Source of the DNA: Brachionus plicatilis
Taxonomy: Eukaryota; Rotifera; Eurotatoria; Ploima; Brachionidae
Assembly (NCBI GenBank): GCA_010279815.1
Contig: QEOQ01000192.1
Location: 686,936 to 750,935 of the forward strand
Reading direction: 5' to 3'
Length of the DNA stretch: 64,000 nt
Shown piece by piece: positions 22,801-34,800 of this stretch (position 1 is the stretch's first letter; the number at the start of each line of letters is the position of its first letter). The translations under genes and the position numbers were made by a program. The notes under the pieces were generated by a model. The model saw only the letters and a program-made list of their open reading frames with translations, was not told where the DNA came from and searched no databases.

Positions 22801-25800
22801 TAAAAAATGCACAATATGATTAATGATTTATAATTTTTTAACTTTTTATTCAAATGACCAATTGATTTTTTCAGAAAAAAATTTTTTAAAAAAATTTAAA
22901 AAAATTGGATTTTGACTTTATTAAATTTTATCTCTTTGTATGTTTTGTTCTCCCCATCTCAATAAATACTATATATTAAAAAAATATTTTTCAATTATTA
23001 AATTATTTTATTTTTAAAATTTATGTAAAAAAACCTGCCTGCTTCCTGACTCATTTTTGACAGCTAAAAAGTTAACTTTCTTCCCTGGACCACAATTAAG
23101 AACATTTGACTTAAAATTTATAAACTGGGACACCTTTTCGAGTTAAAATAATTTTTTAAAAGTTAGTACAAGTTAGAAAAGAACACCAAAATGCCATTGC
23201 GGCGAACAGTTAGTGCACCCATGCTTGATTGAATTAAGTATTACCATTAAGTATCGGATGGTTTTCAAGAAAAAAATGAAAAAAAAAAAAATTTAAACAT
23301 CTGTTTCGACCAATTCGTCCACTTTTTTGATCAAAGAATCCACGTCAATGCTTGTGCTCAGGTCAAATCGTCGGTCCTCTTCGGTGACGAATCGAAGGCC
23401 TGGCTGGGTCGGCGTGGTAGCCATGCTATTTGACGTGGAGCTGCCATGTAGGTAAAAATTCGACACCGAGCTTGAGGATGACGACGATCTATTCTGATTG
23501 TGAGCCATGGCGCTGGAAGAGGACGACGATGGGAAAAAGTTGGTATTTGCCGATGAAGACGAGTATCGGCGCTTTTCTTGCTTGAGTGGAAAATTTGGTT
23601 GACTAAGCCGGTTAAATGGCAATGGCGAAATGGACTCGGATGACACACCGGTAACACGAATGCTCGGCGACGGCGTCTCAATAAGACTAGTCGCTAAAAC
23701 AGGCAAGGACAAGTCAATACGGGCGAGTGCGTGGATTAACAAAGGAGAAAAAAGTAAAAATACAACTTACCGTCATCAGAAAAATTTTTGCCATAGTGTT
23801 TATCAGATTCGTCCTCATCGTCAGTCACATCGTCCATCTCGTCGTTGTCAATTTCGCTGTCGAACTTTTCGTACACTGGGCCCTCACACTCCATCGAAAA
23901 CACCTCGTCGCTGTTCTGTATGATGAGCTTAATGAGCTCGATTGTGTCTGTTTGATGATTTACTTGGTCTTTTTTGTCGTCGGGCACAGGTATTAGAGTG
24001 GGTGCCAAGCAAATGGCTATGTTGTATGCGTCCATCATGTTCTCATCTTTGAATTCGCTTAGACTGTAAAATAAAATTTTAGAATAAAACAAAAAAATAA
24101 AAATTTAGAAAAAAAAAATTTTTTTTTCAGTTTATTTTAAATTTAAAAAAAAATGTCTAAATAAATAAAAAAAATTTGTGAGTCATGATTTATATTTTTT
24201 TTCTAATGAAAAATCTTTAACTTGTTGAATTAATAATTAATAGAATGATTTTTATGCTGTTTAATAAAAAATATATTGCTTTTTTTTTTTTTAATATCAA
24301 TAAATAATGCTGATGAGAAAAAAATTAGATTTTTGAGAATTTTTAATTGTTGATTGTGTAAATTTTGACATGATCAAATATTTAATATTAAAATTTTTAA
24401 CATTTGGCAAGATTTTTTTCTATTTTACCTTTTACTACGGGAATGGAAATTGAATTTTCTCTTTCTAATTATTTTGTTTAAAATTAAACTATGATAAAAA
24501 ATTTAAATTTTTTTGGAATGCTTGCCAATTTTAATTCAAAGTTTTTAATTTATTACAAAAAATAAATATTGCTCAGCTTGCAAAATTAATAATTAACAAA
24601 ATAAACTATTAAAATAACTAGTCTATACAATATTACTTTAGTTTTAGATGAAAATAATTTATTGTAAAAGATTTTTAAAATTGAAAAAGTTAAAAAATAT
24701 TCAAATTCAAATTTTATTTTTCTACCAAAATCGAGATTTTATTCTGATTAGCTTTTTCTTTAGAATTTTTAGTTACCGTATTCCCTTGTTTTTGCTTAAA
24801 TATGTTTTTTGTTAGAAATTAATTTCGAGATATTTTTTAAATTTAGGCACAGTTTTCGATTTAATGTTGCAATAAATTTATCTTAAACCAAGATCAAAAA
24901 ATAAAGACATAAAGATGGGGATCTTATGGCTCAAAAAATTAGAAAAAGTATCAAACAAAAACGATTTTTAAAAAATTAAAAACACTAAATTTTTATGAAT
25001 AATTTTAAAATTATTTTTTCAAAAAATTTTTATTTTTTCATTATTTTTTAAACAATTAACAAAATTTAAAGTGCCTTATTTAAAAAATTTTAATCATCCA
25101 GTGGTTTTTTCAATTATCTTGTAAAAAAAATCAATTATTTTCAAAAGATCAGAAAAAACATTTTCAAATTTCTCGAACAAATTCAAAAACGAGTATTGAA
25201 CTGATTTTTAGAAATTTTTTTAAGATAAAATTCACAATGAAATCAGAGATTTTCAATAAATTTTAATTTAAAATATTATGTAAATCAAAATTTAAAATTT
25301 TAAACTTAAATTTCAATTGAAAAATGAACTAGTATAAATTATCATTATATCCCTAAATTTATATACTTTTAGCAGTTTTTTTTCTTAATTAGATAAATGA
25401 ATTAGGAACAATAAAATTTTGTCTTTGAAAAATTTAAGTGTCCTAAAAAATAATTGATAATTACCCATTTTTCTAGGTTTCACTTTTATTTTATTAATTT
25501 TTTATTTTTTTTATTTACTGGTATCAAACTTAGATGTCAAAAAAAGGGAAAAGAAAATTTAGTTTTTCAAATATTTTAAACAGTTTTGTTTAATTAAATA
25601 TTAAAAAAATAAAGTTTAAATAAGGTTATAATAAGGTTTTCTTTCATTTTAAAACTAGTGAATTCTTTGTTATCAAAAAATGTAGCTGTAGCAAATAGGA
25701 AAAAATTCCTAAAAGAAAAATTGCTTAAATTGTGTATAATCCTTTCTTTTTTTTTTCATTTTTGTAAATATTCCCTTTTTTTCTCTTCCTTTTCTTTTTC

Positions 25801-28800
25801 TATTTTTTAAAAATCATAAAAAAGTGTTTTTGAATTACGAACGTATATAATAATAATATATGTATATATTTTTTTTTGGGACAGTTTTCATCAGCTTGGC
25901 AAAGGAGCGAAAGCTCGAGCCATTATTTATTTATTTATATATTCATTTAAATAAAGACGTTTATCACCATCATTAGAATTAAATTTTAAGAAAAAATAAT
26001 GTTTCTCAAGTGCGTAAAATATCTAAAATGAAATGGTGAAATATTCTTTATTTTTTAATTTGGGTATTTTTTTATAAATTTGTGGAATTCAACCTAAAAA
26101 TTGACGTATTCCATTAAAAACTTTATGTACTCGATGTTTACATTTTATAAAGGATCAATTCAAATTGCGGCAAAATAAAAAATGAAAATGTTATTTTTTA
26201 TAACACATTTTTTACACTTTTACCTTATGAGCAACATAAAAATCTACTAATCATTTTTTTTATCATTTAAAAAATAAATTTTTCTTCTTATTAATAAAAA
26301 TTTGGTAAACGTTCATAATAGAGAAAAAAAAATAGAGAATTTTTTTTTTAGAGAAAAAATAGCAACAAAAATTAATCAATTAGCAAATTAGCGAAGCCAC
26401 GAATAAATAAATCTAAATTATTTTTATTATAATCAAAAACTTGTCGTTTTATCTTTTCTTCTTTTTTTTTAGCTTATTTACTTTATTTTGATTCTTTTTT
26501 ATCTCATTTTATTAACTTTAATTTTATTTTTATTTTATTTTTTTTTTAACTTATTCTGAAGGAGCTTTAGCTCGGTACAGAAAACAAATAAAAAAAATAA
26601 ATAAAAATTGACTTTAATAGATTACCAGCAAACAACAACATTAAAATGATTCATCTAGCTTGAATTTATTAGAATTTATAAATTTAAACTATTGATTAAT
26701 GAAATTGAAATTGAAACTTTGATGATTTATCTCTATTTTAATTTTTCTCTATTTTTTTTCTCTCTTTTGTAAATTCTCTATGATGATTTTTCTCTTTTAT
26801 AATTTTTCTCTATTTTTTGTCTTCTCTATTTTAATTTTTCTCTATTTTGATAGTTCATCAAAAATTTAATTAATCTTATTAATACCATGTAAATTTTTAC
26901 CAAAAAAAAAAATACTTACTGATTTAAAAACGAGAAAAAATATCTTAAAATGATGTAGATGGGTTTCGGCACTTGGCACATGGCCTTTCTTATATTTTCG
27001 ATTTTAATCGCTTCAATACTTTCAATAGGAGACGAACTTGTGTTTGTATCTGTAGCTTCGTTGGCGGTGTTCTGGTTTGTATTGACCCTTAGAGAGTTGA
27101 TAAAAGTGTCGTATAACTCTTTGGGAAACAATGGCTCTTTTAATTCTCTTAAATAAAGCTTGAGGACACCGGCAACCGAGTTCATTTCGCGCGGATTCAC
27201 TGTAATAAGTGGATCCTCGCCTTTTTCGAACGCTTCCTTGAATTGGTTTATTTCCAGCTGAGAGCCAGGTATGCGAAAAATGCCTTGATTGTGCAGACCT
27301 AGCCGATTTATGGCTCTGATACAACTGGTCAGTATAAGTGGTATTTCTTGTTTGGTCACATTAATGTACTCGATTAGTTTTCCGCCGAATAGTCTTGGCT
27401 GGCCGATTATTGGCGACTTTCCGATTTTTTTCTTTTTTTCCATGCTGATCAGCTGATTAAACTTGTCCAAAGTTTGCTTGTCGCTGCTATTGACACAGCC
27501 ATTTAGCGCCTTTTGCATCATTTTGTGCCTGGCCTCAAGGCGAGCTATCAAATTGGAGCTGGTCGTGTACTGTCTCACTTTCTGGACATAGTAGTCCTCA
27601 ATTTCTAGTCTTTTTTGCTTTGGGCCGATAGAATGATTTGGCAAATTCAAGTCACGGAACAAATCGGACATGTCACAATTTTTCAAGTCAAAATAATTTA
27701 GGAGAGATTTTTCGGTGGCTTCTATTGTCTTGAAAATTTCGTCATTTTCGGTCTTTAGGGTCTTGAGACGCTCATCAAGCTGCTGATAGCGCTGCTCCAT
27801 CTCAAGGCGGATCAATGACTGAGCGTTTACCTGGGACACCTCATCGCCCTTATGAGGCTCGAATTGAAATTTGCTCTTGATGTCAAAGACTGATTGAAAA
27901 TAGTCAAGGTACTTTTGTTTGTCCGCGTTTGAGTCCAAGTCACCTATACAGCGGCTTATCTGGTCTACAGTGAGTTGACGCGAGCGCTTTATGTTCTCTT
28001 GTGCCGAAAGATAAATGTAGATACATTTTGCCACCGATGTATGAAAACCAAAGTCAGTACACTTTGAGAAATTTTTATTTTAATTCATTAAAAAATAGTT
28101 TAGTTTTATTAACAGAAAAATTTTTTAATAAAAATATTTGAATAAATTTGATTAAAGGAAAATTTTCAATATTTTTTTGAATTTTTTGTCTAAGAAAAAT
28201 TATGAGGAATTATTATTTTGAAAAAAAATGATAAATTTTTGTGAGCTATTTTTCGATATTTTTCCCTTTAAAAAATTTTAAGAAAATAACTCTGTGAAAC
28301 TATAATTCTACGAAAAAAAAATCAAAGAATTGAACGTTTACCATATTTTTGCTGAATATATCTATAAAATTTTTAAAAATTTTTAACGTAAATTATGGCA
28401 AATTAAGTTTAATTTGTTTTGGTAATTTACGCAAAATATGGTAAAAATTAAAAGCCATGAAGACAATTCTATCAATTAAAAAAGAAACTTTATTTTTTTT
28501 TATTTCCTTAGTAAAAATATCAAGAAAAAAATATTTTCTACTGAAAATTTCCAATTTTTTACTGAAATTTATGGAAAATGGCTAATTTAAACCAAAAAAT
28601 GTAGAAAAAAAATTATTTAACAAAATTGAATTTTATTAAAATAAATAAGGGTCAGAATGTGTAAAAAAAAAATAAAATTGTCAAAAATTTTCAATATCTT
28701 GTTGAAAATATTTTATTGAAAAACAAAAAAACATCTATGTTACATAAGTGAATTGACCATTCATCATCTCTTGCAATTAAAATTTTTATAACCTATTTTT

Positions 28801-31800
28801 AGAAATTATTGAAGTGTATTTTTTTATGATTTTACTATTTTCGGGTGAGTGAACTTAGTTTGACATTTTTTTAAGTCAATGACTTTAAGGAATCGAATAG
28901 CTTTTTAATGTTCTATCATCAAAATTGGATTATTAACTTCAAAATTAAAAGTTAAGAGTGAAACATTTTGCCAATAAAAATAGAAACATTTTTTTCAAAT
29001 AATATTTTTAAAAATATATCAAAATATAAATTTTTTACAGAACATTGTTTATCGAATGTTTTGACCAGACAATTTACTCGGAATTTTTGCTACCAGTACA
29101 GTCTGTTTTTTAGTATTATTATTATTATTGTTCTACATTTCATTTTTATTTACAAATTTGTATCATTATTTTCTGTCTTACATTTTACTTTTTGCATTTT
29201 TACTTTTTTTTTTTTAAATTTTAATACATCGCCAGAATTGGTGAAAAATGAAGGGGATGTGAAGTTCGTTTCAATTCGACCTTTTCAATTCAGAAGAACT
29301 TGAATAACTTTTTTACTAAAAAAGATAATTAAGTTCTATAAAATGCTTAATTATAAGCAAATTTGCTTAATTTAGTAAAATAGGTCTGCAAAACACTCTG
29401 CAATTTTCTGCATTTTGCACGCCATTAAAAAGTATTCTAATCAACTGTGCAAGTACATTGCAGAGTTTTTGCAGACGTATATTTTCGGATTAAGCAAAGT
29501 TGCTTAAAGATTAAACATTTTACAGAACTAAATTATTCCTTATAATAAAAAAGTTATTCAAATTTTTCTGAATTGAAATGATCGAATTGAAATGAACTTC
29601 ACAACCCCCAAAATGAAAATAAATAAATAAATTATTATTCTGTTTTTTTTGTAAATGAATTAAAGAATTATAATAGAAATTTTCAAAGTGTATTTTTAAG
29701 GTGTATATTTTATTGGAAACATTTTATTATTTTCAATTTTATAACAGTATTAAACAATAATAAATTTATAGAATTTGTAAGTTTACAAAATAATTTTATA
29801 AAATTATTACAAAAAAAAATTTCGCCAATTTAAAATTCATTCAAATAACTTAAATTGAAAAAAAAAGAATTTAACCGCTAACTTAAAATAGTTATTAATT
29901 TTTTTTTTGAAGAAATTTAATTTTTAATTAGGTTAACATATTATTAAAATTTAAAATGGCTTTTAAGAAAATAAAAATGACCCCTTATCCAAAAAAAATG
30001 ACTAAAATTAATGACTAAAACTTTCTTTTTTATGATAAATAATATCAATGTATTAAAAAATAATAAAAAATGCTAAAAAAATAAAGAAATAAAGAAAGCT
30101 GAATTTACAGTTCTAGAAGTTTTTTAAAATTATTTGAAACTTTTAATAATATTTTTGAAATAAGGGCAGTATGAAAGTTTCAAATATTTTTTTCCAATTG
30201 ATTTTGTTAATTTTATCATTTTAAATAATTTTCATTTTAATTAATTTTCTTCTTTCTTATTAAAAAATAAGAAAGAAGGTTCTTTTTTTAACGTTGTGAA
30301 TTTTGGAAAATCATAAAACTATAATGTTCAATGCTTTTTAGAACAAAAAAAAATTTAAGGCGATATAAAAAAATAGTCAGTCTTAAAAAAACTCAATTTA
30401 TTTAATTCTTTTTATATTTTTTTTGATATTTAAACTGTTTATAGGGCTTAAATAAATAAAAAAAAAATCATTTAACAATACAAATTTTATTTTGAAAATA
30501 ACAAAAAATTTGAAAAAAAAATACTACTCCCTATACGATGCCTAAAAAACGTAAAAATTTTACACTACAAATAAGTATGAAACCAAAGTATACGAAAAAA
30601 AAATGTATAAAAATATTTGAACAATTATTATATCATTCACAAAATGTTGTCTATAATTAAAAAAGATTTTTTGGTGTTGATACTTCAATTGAACAGAGTA
30701 TATTTTTTAAATTGTCAAATTATCACAAATTATAAAAATTTTTTTCATTAATTATGATTTTAATTTTAAAACAAAAAAACTGAAATTATAACGATATTTC
30801 ATACAAAGTAAAGAATAATACTTTTAATTTATTTTTTTGTAATATAAAATATGAGTTAGATGATTAAATCAAATAAAAAAAATTTTTTCCAGATCTTATT
30901 GAGAAAATAAAATTCATTTGGAAAAAAAAGAACCTTGTTTAATTGAAAATTATTAGAAAAGACATTTTGAGTCTTAAAATTAAATTGAATTTTTATTTCT
31001 TTTTGTGCCATTAAGAAAATCATAATTATGAAGATTTAGATTTTCATTTTGTCAGCATATTGTACCAATTGAGAGTTTAGTATTCAAAATTTAATTCAAA
31101 ATTATTTTAATCAGAATTTAAAAAATGAATTTAAATAGTAAATTTTCATTTTAATTAAAAATTTTTTGAAAAAATATCAAATTTCATTTTTTAATCTCAT
31201 TTATGTCTTTCGAAATTTTTTTCAAATTTTTATTTAAATTTTTGATCAAAATTGAAATGAATATTTGACAAATGCAATATTTAAATTTTCATATTCATGT
31301 TTTTGTCCAATTTTTATTTTTTTTTCTAAATATTATTCTTCGATCAAGAATGTTTAAATGATGGCTAAAAATTTTTCGAACAAACTTATTTCCTCCACCC
31401 TAAATTTAATTATATTTTTTTCAAAAGTTTCGTTTGATATTTCTTGAGATGATTGAAAAGCTGACATTTTGATAATTAGAAATAAGATTTTTTTTCCCAT
31501 TTTGAAAGCTTATCTATTTATGCTAGTAATTAATCAATTAGACTAGTTAAAGATAAAGCTATCAGTCTGTTTATAAATTCTTATCTTTAAACAAAATACT
31601 AATCTCATATCCATAAAATAATCTCTACAGAAAGAATTGATTGCTGAACAAAAAATTAAATTAACAGTGAACTATGAAATAAACAAAAATTAAAAATTAA
31701 TTTTTCTTTTAAAATAATATGATCAATTCACCCTTGGCAAAAAATTAAACATAAATGCTAAATTAAAAAACCCTCAGTATTTATTACAAATTTTAATTCA

Positions 31801-34800
31801 AAACTACTCAGTTGAGTCCAATCGCCACTTTTTTGAATAGCCTGTCGCATCTTTCAGACCGTAAAATTTATAAATAAATCAAGTTTATCAAAATCGAAGC
31901 TTTTCGTGAAATACATATAAAAAATATTTTTTCATACAAAAAATTTACCAAAAATTTAAAAAAGGATTATGTTGGTGCATTTGGTTTCAAAAATAATACC
32001 TTTTTTTTATTTTGTGTACCATTTATTATGTTGGCATCCAATTGAAGCTTTATTAGCGCAAATTATTATTTTCAGGCTCTAAAATTAGCTTGCTTAATTC
32101 AATAAAATACATTCTTTAAAGAGGTGAAAATTAATATGGAACACATTGTTTGTATAAAATTTAAAATGGACTTTTAATTCACCAAACTTTAAAAAAGTGT
32201 ATTAAAATCAAATAAATTTTTTTTATTATTTTGGAAATTTTTTTATTTTGCTTATATTTATTTTTCTATTTAATTTGCATATGGAGCATGAAATTTCGAT
32301 AAAAATAAAAATTAATTTAAAAACCTCAATAGCAGAAAAAGTCCCGATATTCGGAGACATTTAAAAATTTAAACTCGAAAAAAAATGAACAATCTAAACA
32401 GAAAGAAAAGATCTATGCAAATAAAAATCAAGTAAACTGTAAACTATGCAAAGTTCTCTTGAAAAAAAATTATATCTAACAAGAAAATTTTTTCTGTTCA
32501 TCTTTAAAATATTTTACTAGAAGAGATAAAAGAAAAAAATTATTATCCAAAATTTTAAACTAATTTAAGTAAAAGAATTATAAAAAAATTTTCTGTTTAT
32601 TTTTAAAATATTTTACTAGAAGAGATAAAAGAAAAAAAATTATTATCCAAAATTTTAAAGTAATTTAAGTAAATTTACAAATAAATTTTCTGTTAATTTC
32701 TAAAATATTTTACTAGAAGAGATAAAAGAAAAAAAATTATTATCCAAAATTTTAAAATAATTTAAGTAAATTTATAAAAAAAAAATTTCTGTTAATTTTT
32801 AAAATATTTTACTAGAAGAGATTATTGAAAAAAAATGTTCAACTTACATCAACAATGTCGCCAATGTCATCAGTACAAAACTTATTGATGCAAGCATTGG
32901 CTGAATCAATGCTCAGTATGTACTCATTTCTTGCCTTGAACGATTTTACCTTGGTATCGGTGTATTTGTGAAGTCTTTTTTCCACTTGTTTTTCGAATTG
33001 CTTGAGCTTTTTTTTGCTCTTTTGTTTTTCAAACTTGGGCTTTTGAGCTTGCACGTACTTGAGCTTGTCCTCGGCTTGTTTGGCTTCGCTCTGATAATCA
33101 TGATATGTCTTCATGGCACCATTGAGCTCGCCCACCACCTTGAAAATTTCCTCGTGTGTGGCCTGTCCAATGCCCTTGCATTTGATAAACATGCGCCGGA
33201 TGTCTTCGATGATCTCATCGAACCGGTCGCCCACATGCTTCGAGCATATTTCGCTGGCAACTTGGTGATACTTGGAGTGCTGTTTGGTGTCGTTCAGCAG
33301 CGCTTCCCACAGCTTAAACGTGGAATGCAAGTGCCATGTCTCACGTCTTATTTGAAAAAACTTAGACCACCTTTAAAAGAAGCGAGCCAAAAGCCTACTT
33401 TGTCTTCTCAGACTTGTGTCTGGCCAAAATTTGCTTGTTCAACTTGTCCAAGTCACGCGAGTACTGCAATTCTACTTCGGCCCTCTTTTTGAAGTAGTCC
33501 TGCAGCTCGTACATTATGGATATTTGCGTGTCCAAACGCTGCTCCAAACACTTGATGCCCTCGTTGAGCTGGTTTTTCAGGTCTTGGAGAAAAAAAAAAT
33601 TTTTTTTTAATTTTATTTTTTTTTTAAATTTTAAAAATCTATTCAACTTGTTCTGGTTTTGAAAAATTTTCGTCTCCAATCACATGTGTCAAAGTGATTG
33701 AGGCTATGGTGACTTAGAGACCTGGAGTTGTGAGCAAATAGTTTATTTGGCATTAAAAAAGAGTAAGATCGGTGCCTAAGCGAGCTATTTTGGCGCTGAA
33801 ACACGCTCAGATCCGAATCGGATGTTAGCTTGGCTATTTTGACCGGCTGTGTCTCTTGAGCGGTCATTTCTATGAAAACAAAATTTCTAATTTAACTTTT
33901 GAAATGAGCTGACCGAAATTGGAAAAAATAACTTAGTAAAAAAGTTCTAATTAAAATTTGACATAGTTTTTTTTTATTCTTTCTCTTTCGTGTTTTATGA
34001 TATTTTTTTAATAATGAAAAACAAAATTTTTTTTTCTTAAACACCTGAAACATTATTATTATTTTAAAACTTAGAAAGTAAATATTTGTTTGTTAAGGAC
34101 CGGTGAGATTTACAGGTCGCAAAATAACAATTATTTAATTTTTTCAAGTGATTTATTTTGCTCACGTAGAATCACTTCTACTCCAGTATTCTCATTGTTT
34201 TTCTAATCAAAACCAGTTCTTTTTTTTTGTTTAAAATCACAAATAGAGGGTTCTAGGTGGTCTAGATGGATCTTGACAACCAAACTGACTCTTACCTTTT
34301 GCTTCTTTTTTTCTGGTCTGCTTATCGAATTTAGAATGTGTACTAAAATGATGGAGGATAAAATTTGTATCACTCACAGTGAAAAGTCTACGGTACTCAA
34401 ACAAATTTTGTTATATTCTTTTTATCAACTAACTTTTTCAAGATAAAAATTGAATTTTCAAAAAAGATGATGATTTTAGAGCAACAAAAAGTTTAACATT
34501 TTTTTGGTTCGAAGAAAGAAAATAAAAAAATTAATAAAGAAAAATTAAATCCAAAGTTAAAGAAGCTCTATGTTCACGGCCAAGTTTACTGTATTTCATC
34601 CGAAAAAGAGTGGCTCTGGTGTGAACAGAAGTTGAGGAGACAAATGGACAATGAAGTTTTCAATGGAAAAAAAGCGTTTTTTCAAAAAAAAATTTTTGCC
34701 TTTATAAACTTTGTTCTTTTTTTTGTTTAATGCTGAATACTGGTGCATATTTTTGACAATTTCTCTGGTCACCAAGCATTCTTTGACAGTGAGGAAAGAA

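Noticed and set aside
23191..23232. Mini-frame MPLRRTVSAPMLD (+) in SRGAP intron 6
   Set aside because: GC-richer and peptide-like, but only 13 codons with a stop and no splice or homology support.
28968..29303. 111-residue open frame (+)
   Set aside because: Low-complexity F/I-rich reading that runs into the palindromic MITE; it is intronic to SRGAP.
33643..33867. 74-residue minus-strand frame before SRGAP exon 2
   Set aside because: Lies in intron 1; exon 1 already joins exon 2 in phase, and this frame matches nothing in the F-BAR family.
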